The notes beneath the pieces are model-generated. The model ran no database searches. It was not told the DNA's origin and saw only the letters and a program-made list of their open reading frames with translations. From Triparma columacea (lineage: Eukaryota > Sar > Bolidophyceae > Parmales > Triparmaceae), in contig BRYA01000173.1 in the NCBI GenBank assembly GCA_030267965.1, forward strand, positions 1 through 64,000: a DNA stretch of 64,000 bases, given 5' to 3'. A program made the position numbers and the translations under genes. Positions within the stretch are counted from its first letter, which is position 1. Each line of letters opens with the position of its first letter. Shown piece by piece: positions 48,100 to 58,948 of this stretch.

Positions 48100-49314
48100 A
48101 TGCCCAATCCCTATGGTTCCTTCTCCCCTCCAACAACGACAAACTCCACTCTACCTCCCTCCTCCTCCGGCGTCCTCCCCTCCAACCCCCCTTCAGCTCT
48201 TCGTCGTTTGAAGAACCGCTTAAAAAAATGCACCAGCCTGTTATCTTCCACATCGTCCTTACGTCGTAATCTCCCCCCCCTAACCAAGCCCCAAATTGGT
48301 CTTTCTATATTCTACCTCTCCATCTCGTCATTAGTCCTGGTTTCGATATTCCTCCCCTCCCTTGGTTGTCCTCTCCCACCTTCAACCCGTCCCTCTCTAA
48401 CGTTCTCCCTCCTCTCTCATTTTTTAACCCTCTATGTATTCTACACAGCCCCCTTCTCATTAGAAGATTCCTACTACTACCTAGTAAGCAGTCGTGGTAC
48501 CCACGGGCTAACTAAAAGCTGGGGTAAAACAAACGCCTTATCAATTATCCTCTCCTTAATCGCAGCCCCTCTAACGACATACGTATCAACAAAGTCCATC
48601 TCAAAATGCCCTTTATCCCCACCCTCAATAATCCTCCCAATATCCTCAACAGTATCCTACATAACCCTCCTCACAATAACAATCTCCCTCCTCCGTGCCT
48701 ACGTAATCTCCGTAGACTCAGTATACGGTTCCGAGGGTTCCGTGATATTACGTTGGTCCCGATGTTCATGTTGTCCCCGTCCTTTAAAAAAAACCGTCAC
48801 AATCACACCGTTAATCGCAGCTTCTTTAACTGGGGTTGTAGGTACAGTAAGGTACTGGGATTATAAATGCGATAAACCGTTACATGAGTTAACTATATTA
48901 GCAACTGTAAACTTAACCATCTACGCAATCCTAGGGATCGCGTTGGCAGTACAGAGGGGTAGGTCTTTATCTAAGTTTGTTAAATACACGCTTCTCATAA
49001 CGGTTATTTCAGGTTACTGTGTTAGTATATTAGGTGCAATTGAGTTGAAGGGTTCGACGGATTGTGCGTTAAACACACCGGAACTTTACTACACGTGCGC
49101 GACTTTAAAAGGGCTGCTTTTTACAACCACGATTGTTGTAAGCGCGTTTGGGTGTTGCTGTAAGGTGGAAACTTGCTTTAGTATTGATGATAGGAACTTA
49201 ACACCGATTGGGAGGATTTGGGAAAGTAGGTTTAAGGGGATTAGGAGAGGGGGGAATAGGGAGGAGGAGGGAGGGAGGAGGGAGGAATTGAAGGAACATA
49301 TGGAGAGACTTTAA
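48100..49314 (+). CDS. Unrecognised multi-pass membrane protein
   Basis: Single exon, 404 aa. I do not recognise the family. About eight hydrophobic segments are visible (for example LSIFYLSISSLVLVSIFL, LTFSLLSHFLTLYVFY, TLLITVISGYCVSILGA, LLFTTTIVVSAFGCCC). The N-terminus is Ser/Pro-rich and cytosolic-looking, and the C-terminus is charged (REEEGGRREELKEHMERL). Conserved-looking loop residues include SLEDSYYYLVSSRGTHG. Codon use (many TTA, CTA, ATA and GTA codons) is clearly A/T-richer at third positions than in its neighbours, which may mean low expression or a different origin. It is divergent from the BRWD-like gene, with 181 bp between starts. Confidence 0.7.
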   Translation: MPNPYGSFSPPTTTNSTLPPSSSGVLPSNPPSALRRLKNRLKKCTSLLSSTSSLRRNLPPLTKPQIGLSIFYLSISSLVLVSIFLPSLGCPLPPSTRPSLTFSLLSHFLTLYVFYTAPFSLEDSYYYLVSSRGTHGLTKSWGKTNALSIILSLIAAPLTTYVSTKSISKCPLSPPSIILPISSTVSYITLLTITISLLRAYVISVDSVYGSEGSVILRWSRCSCCPRPLKKTVTITPLIAASLTGVVGTVRYWDYKCDKPLHELTILATVNLTIYAILGIALAVQRGRSLSKFVKYTLLITVISGYCVSILGAIELKGSTDCALNTPELYYTCATLKGLLFTTTIVVSAFGCCCKVETCFSIDDRNLTPIGRIWESRFKGIRRGGNREEEGGRREELKEHMERL

Positions 49315-49535
49315 ATACATTTTTTAGAAAAAAGGGGGGAAAGAGAAAGGGAGGGAAAAGGGAAAGTAGAGGCACTTTCATCAAGATGACGGTAACGAGG
49401 ACTTGTGGTAGCAAGGAGGCGTCGTTTTTGTTTGTTGTTTTCGTGTGTTGTATTTGTGTTGTGTGTAAACAATAACCCTTATCATCATAAAAAAGCTCCC
49501 CCCTTCTTCCTTTGCCTTTTTCTCGTTCCCTCTCA

Positions 49536-51201
49536 TCACCCCCTACCTCTCCCCCTCCCCCTACCAGCCCCGGCACCTCTACCTCTACCCCTCCCCCTCC
49601 CCGCCCCAACTTTAACCCTACCACCCCTACTAGCCATACCTAATCTATTCATATGTTCCCTCTGTTTCTTCTCGTGTTCCTCCCTCTCCCTTTTCTCCGT
49701 CAAAAACTTATCCCTCTCCTCAGGTGTTAGTTTTGCGATTCTCTCAGACTCGAGTGCGGCGGCGGTTGATGCGGAAGCCTTTTGAGATGCGAAGAATAAG
49801 GCCTCCCTAGATGAAGGGGTTGATGAGGGGGGAGAAGTTGAGGGATGGACAGCTGCAGGACCGGCGGCGGCAGACGGATCTGATGACGCCGAAGGCTCTG
49901 ATGCAACCGCAACCTCTGCTGACGCCGCCGGAGCTGGTGTCGTCGTCATTTGTTCCGTTGGTTTTATAAAGTTAGGTCTCGGTGGCGGTGGTGGTGTCAC
50001 CGGTTGTTCAAGTGGTTGCTGCCTTGTCTTCAAATTCGTCCCCTTCTCTTGACCTTCCCTTCTCATAACCCCAGCCGCGCTCTTCCTCTTCTCAACCTTA
50101 GCCGTTGCCCCCCCCCTACTTGTCCCCCCCCTACCCCTACCTCGACCGCGCCCACGACCTGAGACCTTTACGTGACCACCGCGACCTGCCATACCTAACC
50201 TATTCATGTGAGCCTTCTGCTTCTTCTCATGCTGCGTTCGGGGGGCGCAAAAACATTGGGGGGGGATCAAGATGTTAGCTGAGACTTAACCCAAGTGCCT
50301 CACCATACACCCTCAAACCCCCACACCCTTCCTATGACCAGCGCCCTGTTCTCACCTCTTCCTTAACCCTTTTCTCCTCCATAGCCTTCTCCCTCTGCTC
50401 GGGTGATAGTCTCCTCAACCTCTCCGCCTCCTTTTTCTCCTCAGCCCTAGCTTCAGCCTTCTGTTTGTTGAAGAATTCAGCCTCGCGTCCACGGGAAGGA
50501 GGGGAGGCAGCAACTGAAACGGCTACCTTGGACGACTGGGAACCCGAAGGCGGGGGCGAAGACGGGGAAGCCGTAGACGAGGATGGGCCGCCCGTATCGA
50601 CAACGTCAACCGAAGGTTCAACAACGACGCCAGTTGTCCTCTTGTGAATCGGGCTCCCAATATCAGCGTCAGTATCAGTATCCTTGACCACCGTCTCTTT
50701 GCTCGGACTCTCCCGCACGGTCGCCATACCCATTACACCCTGTTTCCTACCCGGGCTAACCCCACTTACCCAAACCGGTCCCCCCCCCCTCGGGTCCTGC
50801 ATCGCCGTCGCGCTCCCCCTGCTCCCAGCAGAGTACCTGCCATAATTTTGACCCCTAGGTGGACCTGAGGGACCCCAATCCTCGTCGTATTGAGTCAACC
50901 TCCTGTTCCGTGTCGTGGTTCTCTTAACAAAGCAGGAGAGTACGAATCCTAGGATGGATAGGAGTAGGAAGAGGACGCATAGAACGCCGACAAAGGTTAG
51001 ATTTACCTTTGAGGGGAAGTAAGGTGACGTTGGTACGTAGTCGTTTGCGTCGGTGGTATTCCATGTCTCTCTGAACGACGTTGATTCTTCGCTCAAGGTA
51101 CGGGGTTGGTGGGGTAAGGAAGGGTGAGGGGAAACGGGAGGCGGGGGGGTGGGGGGAAGGGGACCTCGAAGGAAGGGAGGAGGGGGGGGGGGAGGGGACA
51201 T
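49536..51201 (-). CDS. Single-pass membrane protein with a duplicated basic-helix plus RGG module
   Basis: Two exons, 50356-51201 and 49536-50231 (1542 nt, 513 aa). The N-terminus is Pro-rich; one transmembrane helix follows (about 70-95, LTFVGVLCVLFLLLSILGFV), so the rest is probably cytosolic. Then come two copies of a module: a charged helix (EAEFFNKQKAEARAEEKKEA / EALFFASQKAS..., then RLSPEQREK / KLTPEERDK), HMNRLGMAGRGG / HMNRLGMASRGG, and an RG-repeat tail. RG repeats usually bind RNA and are methylated by PRMTs. The single intron falls inside the first module. The annotated start is the first true ATG; an in-frame TTG lies upstream. No known family. Confidence 0.7.
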
Positions 51202-51344
51202 AGGGGGCAAGGAAGGAATGAAGGAGGGACGGGGGGACAGGGAAGGGATATAAATGGAGGGGGGCGTGTGGAAGGGCTTTGGGGAGTTGGGAAGTTACTT
51301 GGCCTTTCTTCTCTTCGATCTTTGTTTGCCCTTTTTTTCCACGC

Positions 51345-53453
51345 ATGAGTTCTGAACTTGTGTACAGTGCAATCAGAAGATTCTTGGGGGTTGGCCAGCC
51401 GAGGGGGGCGTCCACTGACCCGCTAGACATCATGTCCAAAACTGCTGTGGCTCCAAGCTCCTCATTGCCATCCCAAGAAGCGCCCAGCGCTCTGCGTTCT
51501 CCAATTTCCAACTATTTACCGATCGGAGGTACCTCTGGTCCTGGCCCCTCCCTAACTGCCCCTTCCTCCTCCGAAACCTCTTCACTCTCCGAACGAACCG
51601 ACGCGGAGACAATACACAATTGGACCGCTCTCCTCGACACCTCTGCCAAGGGGTGGATCTCGAAGAAGGACGTGGTAGACGCCGCTTTCATGGTGGGCCT
51701 GGACATAACACCGAGCGAGATGTCTTCGGTCTGCAACCTCGGAACCTCTGACCTGCGGGCTTCAGCCAGCCTGCAGCTCTTCACGCGCCTTGGGTGCCCT
51801 TTCGACGTGTCCGAGGAGCTCATTAAGTACTACCGGCAGCACAAGCACCAGCCTCGCCCTGACGGATTTAAGTACATGGAGGAACGAGCTTACTTTTGGG
51901 CCAGGCTCGTCGGGTACCTGGTCCCGTTCGCCGCGCTCTACTATCAGCCCAGCATGGTGCCAGGCCAGAACGGGACGCCGTACGAGCAGGGCAGCTACCG
52001 CCTGACCACTGCCCTTGGTTACGTTACGGCAGCCATCGCCATCGCCATGCTGGCTCAGTTCGGAATCATCGGAGCAGGTATCACAACAGATGCGGTTTCC
52101 ATTTTCGAGATACTGACCATTCACTCGGCGTTGGTCGGGCTTGTTTGGGCAACTCAGTGCAGCCGAGAGGTGTGCAAGTGCAAGGCGGGAATCGCGAACG
52201 AGGAGAGGATGCGGAAGAGCATAGCAGCGTTGCGGGCCACCACGCTCAAGCTAACGAACGGCAAGGTCATAAAGGGGTTCAACGTGCTCCTCATCCTCGC
52301 CAAGGCTGCCCCCGGATTCGAGAAAACTAGCTGGGCGTTCCTGTTCATGATTACGCAGCCCACGTGCCTCTCGTACTTCAACAGCAAGAAGAATGCGGCT
52401 GGGGGCGGGAGAAGACGGTCGTCAATGATTGACGAAGTTAAGGCGCTCAGGGGAGAGGATGCAAACGAGAAAGCAGCGGAGCACCACGAGCGAAGAAACC
52501 TCTGCAGTGGGAGCGCGAGTAATATTTTCCCGTATGCCGTCGCACTCATGGTTGCCTCGGTGGGTACGGCGATGAAGGAGCTCAAGGGCGAGCCGAGTGT
52601 GGTGAGTACCGAAGCTTCGCGTACTCGTACGGCATAGAGGTACAGAATTCAGTGGGGCCCATCACTTACTCACTTTTTATCCGCACAGCTCGGCGCAGGC
52701 GCAAACTCAGCCGACGTGACAGTGGAGGTACTGTCGATGTGCATCATCCTGCTGAGCATGGCCTTCGTGGTACACGTCATCCTGCGGGAGGCGCTCAACG
52801 ACATGATGATATGCAACTCTTGGGCGAGATTCATGCACGGGTCGCTTGCTTACGGTAGCAACCTCGTGAACGCTGCTAACGAGACACTCGACTTCCACCT
52901 CAGGCTTGACACGGAGGAAGCGGTGGAAAGTATGGGAGTTCTGTACGACTGCATCTGGTACACGACGGAGAACTTCAGTGAGTACCATCTCAAGCCGTTT
53001 GAGATCCTGTCCGTGGTGTCCGTCATGTCGACCGCCAGCGTCTTCGTCTCCAGCATCCTCGATTACGAGATCAGCGTGCCGGTCGTCCACCTGCTCCTCC
53101 TGGGAACAGCGACGCTGTCATGCTTACTCTTCGTCCTGTACCGCATCGTGGAAATGCACGGCCTTCTCAACATAAAAACGATCCAGATGCTCCGGCACCA
53201 GCGCCGGCTCAACTTGGAGGCATTGGCGCTTGACCGAAAAAGTGGGGAGCGGAACATGAGCGAGGCCAGAATGGAGGAGTTGCGGCTCGCGAACGAGGCG
53301 CTGCAGCAGATGTGGGAAAGAATCGAGGACACCCACAGACCTGTCAAGATGTTCCGATTGTTGCCGCTCACGAAGCTCAACCTGGCAAAGCTAGGGGCGG
53401 CGGTTGCAGCGGGGCTGTTCACGACAGTAATGCGAAGCGCAATAGATTTTTGA
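51345..53453 (+). CDS. Unrecognised multi-pass membrane protein with a degenerate EF-hand-like region
   Basis: Two exons, 51345-52601 and 52689-53453 (2022 nt, 673 aa). The N-terminal ~85 aa are Ser-rich and disordered. A helix-loop-helix (about DTSAKGWISKKD, 100-112) resembles an EF-hand with missing ligands. Hydrophobic segments follow, for example YFWARLVGYLVPFAALYY, LTTALGYVTAAIAIAMLAQF, ILTIHSALVGLVWA, then in exon 2 VEVLSMCIILLSMAFVVHVI, ILSVVSVMSTASVFVSSI and VVHLLLLGTATLSCLLFVLY. The C-terminus is helical and charged, perhaps coiled (LRLANEALQQMWERIED). I do not recognise it; a channel or exchanger cannot be inferred. Confidence 0.65.
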
Positions 53454-53627
53454 TAATTTTTGAGAAGAAAGTCGTCATCGATATTAGAGTTTTCCATTTT
53501 TGGGCTCCCCCCACAGCCCCAAAGCCCAGCAAACCTAAAAAAAGCAAGATCCTCCACCACACTGCAACCACACTTCAACCACACTTCAACCACACTCCCA
53601 ATCCCAACCTCAACTACCACGCGAACC

Positions 53628-54797
53628 ATGAACACGTACATCTTCTTAGTGTTGGTCGTATTCATCGCAATTATGGCGCAGCTTGATCTCGATGGTGGAT
53701 TTGCCGGTGTTGGCGCCATCATAGGTCTTGTCAAGGAGTGCTATGCTGGCACTCAGTGGTGTGACGCAAGCCTCCTGCCAAGATTGCCCAAGATCGCCGC
53801 TTCCATGGGTCTGGACAAGTTCAAACCCACTGCCATGTCAATTGCAGACAGTCTTGCACCGGGGAAACAATCGTTGGAAGGTAAAGTTGCTATTGTCACG
53901 GGTGCGTCGGCTGGGGTGGGTCAAGAAACGGCACGTGTCCTTCTCGCGCATGGATGCCACGTAATTCTCGCCGTCCGAAACGTTGACAAAGGGAAAAAAA
54001 CTCTTCAGCGCTTTGTGGAGGCCAACACTGTGACTGGTAAAGGGACCGTGCTAGAACTGGACCTCTCTAATTTGCGCTCGGTGGAAGAGTTCGCCGCGGA
54101 GTTTAAAAAACTCGAACTTCCGCTGCACATTCTGATCAACAACGCCGGAATCATGATGCCAGGTCTCGAAAAACAGAGAAGTGTCCAAGGACATGAACTT
54201 CAGTTCGCCGTGAATCATCTAGGGCACTTCCACTTGACCAGTTTACTGGAGGAAAAGATTCTCGCCTCTAACACCGTCAGTAATCCTGGCCGCGTGCTCT
54301 ACCTGACCAGCTCCGGGCTCGAGTTTTGGAATGGACCAGGAGAAGACGGGCTGAAAGCACAGATCCCCCCGGAGGCGAGAACATACAACTCGTTCTTTGG
54401 ATACATCCTGACCAAAGCGTTGAACACGCTGACGGCCAAGGAACAGCAACGACGCTGGCAGGGAAAGAGCGCCATCGCCATGAGTTTGAATCCTGGGCTG
54501 GTCGGTGGCATCGCGGGTGGTGGTGGCCCAACCATGCTCGACAAGGCAGGTCCCATGAGAGGTGCTTTTTACGGTTGGCCGTTCGCTCACGCTCAAAGGA
54601 GTGCAAAATTAGGTGCTGCCACGACCATACACACAGCGCTGGCAAAGGAGGTCGTGGATGAAGTACGGGCGGGTGCGACGTACTACAACAACTGTGAGGC
54701 CTTGGTCCCCGGTGCCATTTCGCAGCATCCGGAATGGTTTAGTGAGGAGGTGGCCAAGGAAGCCTGGGAGCGAACGACCAAGATTTTGACGGCGTGA
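53628..54797 (+). CDS. Short-chain dehydrogenase/reductase, membrane-anchored
   Basis: Single exon, 389 aa. An N-terminal hydrophobic segment (MNTYIFLVLVVFIAIMA) is a probable ER signal anchor. The Rossmann fold follows with the nucleotide-binding TGASAGVGQET, an NNAG motif, a catalytic Ser (LTSSG) and YILTK, the YxxxK pair. These are intact, so NAD(P)-dependent oxidoreductase activity is expected. The overall pattern is of the retinol dehydrogenase/WWOX/protochlorophyllide reductase-like branch, but the substrate cannot be told. The insertion after the active site (AQIPPEARTYNSFFG) is normal for this branch. Confidence 0.85.
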   Translation: MNTYIFLVLVVFIAIMAQLDLDGGFAGVGAIIGLVKECYAGTQWCDASLLPRLPKIAASMGLDKFKPTAMSIADSLAPGKQSLEGKVAIVTGASAGVGQETARVLLAHGCHVILAVRNVDKGKKTLQRFVEANTVTGKGTVLELDLSNLRSVEEFAAEFKKLELPLHILINNAGIMMPGLEKQRSVQGHELQFAVNHLGHFHLTSLLEEKILASNTVSNPGRVLYLTSSGLEFWNGPGEDGLKAQIPPEARTYNSFFGYILTKALNTLTAKEQQRRWQGKSAIAMSLNPGLVGGIAGGGGPTMLDKAGPMRGAFYGWPFAHAQRSAKLGAATTIHTALAKEVVDEVRAGATYYNNCEALVPGAISQHPEWFSEEVAKEAWERTTKILTA

Positions 54798-55004
54798 GTT
54801 TTAGTTAGCTCTTTTTTGAAAAGACACATAAAAAAGTTAGTTACGAATTAACGCGTATATATTTTTCTTCATTCGTCATCTTAATGAAAGTTAGAATATC
54901 ACTCTTTCTTCAAATGTTGAACTCATTTTTTCTTTTTTTCACGCACCCCCTTCTCTCTTTCTCCCCCCCTTACCCCCCCCCCCCTCCCCCGTTCTCTCCA
55001 CCCC

Positions 55005-57664
55005 TCATCTGGGCATCCTAATCTGTTCCCTCAGTCCTTCTAACTCCCTTCCCTCCGCCTCCTTAAGTTGTGCCCTTGCCATCTCCATTTTTGCTTGCCT
55101 TGCCCTCTGGCTCCTCGCCTTCCTCGCCTCGAACATCGCCCTCTGCCTGGCTCTGACCGTCGACTTAAGGTTAGGTGCCTTCTCCCCCAGGGATCCCGAG
55201 GCGTTGGGGTGAACGTTCTCGCTCGCGTCAGAGAGGTAGCTAACCGTGCCCTTCTTAATCACGACCTCGGGCGCAAGGGTCGTGGCCGGCATCGGCCGGG
55301 CCTTGAACGCGTTCGCCTGGCGCCTCTCCTCCTCCTCCTTTTCCTCTATCATTGTAATCTGCGCTTGAAGGCGGGCGTTGGAGGCGGAGCTTCCCCCGAC
55401 ATTGCGGTCGAAGGGGAGGGCGTTGAGGGCGGTGGGCTTGACGAAGTGCTTATCCTTGTTGTTGTTGTTGTTGTTGTTGGAGGACAAGCCGGACGCCGAG
55501 GTCAGGGAGGAGACAGTGGAGTTGGGGATGGAGAGCTGGGATGAGCAATGAGCACAGCGAAACGAAAGCGGTTAGTAAAGCGGATAGCAAAAGGGGTTGC
55601 ATTGATGAGTGAGCATGCCTCTTTCCTTCACAAAATCTCCTTAACTTTTGTTCCCCTCTTCTCACCTTTCCCTTTCCTGCTTCGCCAGCGTTCCTCACGA
55701 CCCCAAGCACTGGGGCCTTGGGCACCGTTGGTGGCCTCTTCGGTATCTTGGGAACCCCGAACTGCCCCCCGCTTCCGACGTCGCTGTTGCTGTTGGGAAG
55801 GGGACGGGCCTTGAAAGGCTTGTATGGGTCGATCCCGGAACGCTAGGAGGAAGGTAAGCGAGCGTGATGGGGATTGGGGGGGTGAGTACTCAGTTAGCGG
55901 CAGGAAGTTGTACAATGGAGCAATGGAAGCTGGCATCCGACCTGGAGTTTGACCTTAAACTACCCTCTTCGTCACTTTCGCTCTCACCTTGGTCCTCTTG
56001 GGTTGGTATGCAACCGCTGACGCAGCGGAGTACCTTGTCGCCTTCGCCGCCTCGGTGGCCTTCGTCGTGACTTTTGCGACGCGTGGGACGGGTCTGCTAC
56101 TGCTGCTGGTGGTCCTCGTGGTATTGTTGGTGGTTGTGGTGGACGAAGGGGGGAGGGACCTCTTGGTAGGACGGGGCTTGGGGTTAGGCTTGGAGGCCTT
56201 GGCGACAGACTTCTTCAGAGGCTGGTAAGGGGCGCCGTTCAACCTTAAGAAGTCGAAAGAACGGACGATCGAAGGGGGGTTAGGAAGGATGTCGGGGGGA
56301 TTGGGGGGGGGGAGTTTGGGCGCTTGGCGACTTTGCTCTCACCTCATGCTCTTCCTCCTCGCTCCCAGCATCGGTGACTTGGGTACAGTCGCCTGTCTCT
56401 TGTTAATCTTGGGTACCCCGAACTGTCCCCCCGCTCCCATATCTCCCGTGCTGTTCGGCAAGGGGCGGGCCTTGAACGGCTTCACCGTCATCTTGGGCCC
56501 TTTGGGGTTGCCGCCGGTGGAAAGGCGGGGGGCGGTGGACTTGAAGGAGGCGTTGACGGAGGTGTTGCCGAAGTTGGGGTATCCGGGGGAGGTTAGTACC
56601 AGGGAATTGGCGGCAAGGATGGTCTTCTCCTTGATGGAGTTGCGGCGGCGGGAGAGGTGGATCTGGGGGGGTGGGGGGGGGTGAGGGTTGAGTTGTTGGG
56701 TTCATCGTGCAGTTGGCCTGACTCTCTGCAGGCTTCAAGTTTAGCCTTTAGGTCCCTCTTACCTTCCTCTTCTCCGATATTCCAATAAGCCTCTCTGCCA
56801 GGCTCTTACTGCTTGCGTTGACAGCCTTCTTCGCCGAGTCGAGGTTCCTCATGATGTTGGCGGCCACGGAGGAGGTGGTGGGGGATTGGAGGAACGTGGT
56901 GGAGTCGTGGAAACGGACCTGGGAGGTGGAGTGGGGTGGTGGGGGAGGAGAAGGAGGGAGGGCAGCCTTCTTCTCGGCCTGGAGGGGAGAAGGGGGGGGG
57001 GGAGGGGGGAGCGAGGAGGAGTTTAGGGAATTTTGGTCTCTTTCGCTGGCTCAGGCTCTCCTGCTGTCAATTCGGTCTCCCAACTCACCTCTTCCTTCAT
57101 AACCCTCGCCCTCGCCTTCTTGATCTCCTTGGTAGTGTCTGGGCTGAAGAGCATCATGTAGACATTCTCGTCCTCTCCATTCCCCTCTTCGTCCTTATCT
57201 TCGACATTGGAAGAGGATGAGGCTGCCTCCGTAAGGGGCGCCACGGCGCAGCTGCGCTGCTTAAGGTGAGCGGTAACGACCGACGAGATGAGGGAGTTGT
57301 CCTCCTCAAGGTTGCTGTTGGAAGTTTCCTCAGCAGTGGGAGGGGGAGGGAGCTTGGAGGGGGTAGGATCGTCAGAGAGGGTTGGACCAGATAAAGAAGC
57401 ATCTAATACAGATGAATCGAGGGTGGAGGGCTCAGCGGTATCAGCAGTAGGATCAGCAGATGAAAAGCCTGCACCGGAAGCCCTGGAGCGAAGGCTCATT
57501 CCACTTGACCTACGGCCCGAAGCTACCGTAGAATCATCGTCCCTGAGTAAATGGAAGGGATTGTTACTCATGACGTTTTCTTCTGATCCCAACGATGAGT
57601 TAGAAGAGAGATCCCTTGGGATCTCTTCATCGACACTCGATGTGAGGTAATCTTTTAGATCCAT
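55005..57664 (-). CDS. TPX2-family microtubule-associated protein
   Basis: Exons (minus): 57089-57664, 56763-56978, 56343-56662, 55988-56243, 55666-55842, 55005-55535; 2076 nt, 691 aa. Three modules carry the TPX2 signature, a Phe-Lys-Ala-Arg-Pro element followed by basic/Pro-rich GVPKI..KR..TVPK: PFKARPLPNSTGDMG (exon 3), PFKARPLPNSNSDVG (exon 5) and AFKARPMPATT (exon 6). TPX2 proteins promote spindle microtubule nucleation and bind Aurora kinase and importin-alpha. The N-terminal ~190 aa are acidic and Ser-rich; the C-terminus is a charged helix (ARQRAMFEARKARSQRARQ). An Asn run (about 55457-55477) lies just upstream of the third module. The assignment rests on the repeated motif. Confidence 0.72.
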
Positions 57665-58004
57665 TTCAACACGTTGGTGAGAAATTTAACGTAATAAGGG
57701 GTAACAATATACAGATATGAGTCTGCAACGAGCGATATAGGGATTAATCAACTTCAGAGAAGAGAAAAACTATGGAAACAGAAAATAGTCGTTGCCTGGA
57801 AGCAAGGAAAAGGAGAAAAATGGAGATTTTGTGTTTTGGACCTCATTTATCACTCAAGCAACACGTAATTACGAAAAATAATACCGTTCACCATAGTAGT
57901 ACGTCATTTATTACTCGCAACTAATCCCTCCTCATTCACTCGTCCCCTTAACTTATCCCCTATGACTTTTTGTCTCCCCCTCCACCCCCACCCCCTTCCC
58001 CCCC
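57665..58004. other. Intergenic
   Basis: The upstream side of the TPX2-like gene and the 3' side of the YbaB gene; A/T-rich in its middle. No gene seen. Confidence 0.4.
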
Positions 58005-58538
58005 TCACTTCGGAGGTTCCGCCCCCGGCAACCCCAGCTCCCCGTAAAGCTTCTGCATTTCCCTCCCCATATTCTCCATGCTCTTCTCCTGCGCGATCCC
58101 AATGGCCTTCTCCACGTTCCTGCTTAGCTCCTCCGCGTCCCCCAATTCCTCAGGCAGAGTAACTCTCACCGGTTTCTGCTGCCCAGTGATAACGACCTCG
58201 ACGCCCCCAGCCTCGCCGACGATCTCCATCTTCCCGAGCTCGGTCTGGAGGTCCTGGGTCTTCTTGGCGATCTCCTGGGCCTTCTTCATCTGCTCCATCA
58301 TGTTGCCCATGCCTGCCATGGGGCCACCACCACCACCAGCGGATGACTTGTCCTTCTTACCACCGAAGAGGTTAAGGACCGTCCCCGGGGACCTGATAGC
58401 GGTATGTGCATTTGATGTAGGCGCATTTAATGTAGGAGCATTTGAGGTAGGTGAGAGGCTGCGGAAAGCAGGGGCTGTGTTGAATGCTGAGGTGCTAACA
58501 ATGAATATTAGGGATGATATTAAGTTGGTTAACTTCAT
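58005..58538 (-). CDS. YbaB/EbfC-family nucleoid-associated protein, plastid-targeted
   Basis: Single exon, 177 aa. The mature part (NMMEQMKKAQEIAKKTQDL, MEIVGEAGGVEVVITGQ, then a helix KAIGIAQEKSMENMGREM) matches the YbaB/EbfC family, a small dimeric DNA-binding protein of bacteria and plastids. The leader MKLTNLISSLIFIVSTSA followed by FNTAP is a textbook signal peptide plus ASAF-type plastid presequence. The middle (about 25-60) is Ser/Thr/Asn/Ala-rich, as in transit peptides. Probably a component of the plastid nucleoid. Confidence 0.85.
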   Translation of the reverse strand: MKLTNLISSLIFIVSTSAFNTAPAFRSLSPTSNAPTLNAPTSNAHTAIRSPGTVLNLFGGKKDKSSAGGGGGPMAGMGNMMEQMKKAQEIAKKTQDLQTELGKMEIVGEAGGVEVVITGQQKPVRVTLPEELGDAEELSRNVEKAIGIAQEKSMENMGREMQKLYGELGLPGAEPPK

Positions 58539-58948
58539 TATAGGGATCTGATGAGGGTGAAGTAAGGTGAGGAGGGTGAGTCATGAGGGTATTTGGTATC
58601 AAAGAGAAAGTGAAAGGCCTGATGTCACGGTGAAGAGAGGGAGTTTTAGAGATATAGAGGATAAGGAGAGAGGATGTAAGGGGAGAATTGATATTAAACA
58701 TACAATATATGCCAGGAAATATACTTGTTAAGTCATTAGAGCGTTCTTACAATTTTAACCTATTTTTGCGGAGGAGGAGGGGGGAGGAGGATTTCCGGTT
58801 TCCGGTTTACAACACAACTACAAATGCACCATCGCCATCCCCATCCTACTAATTCTTGAATATTTCGTAAATATTTCCGTCTTCAAAACACAGCTTTAGC
58901 CTTTAAACCTCCCCCCCCCCTCCCCCCCCTTTTCTTTCCGTGTTATCT
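58539..58948. other. Intergenic
   Basis: The upstream region of the YbaB gene and the 3' flank of the lysyl-tRNA synthetase. Contains poly-C tracts near 58911-58930. No further gene. Confidence 0.4.
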
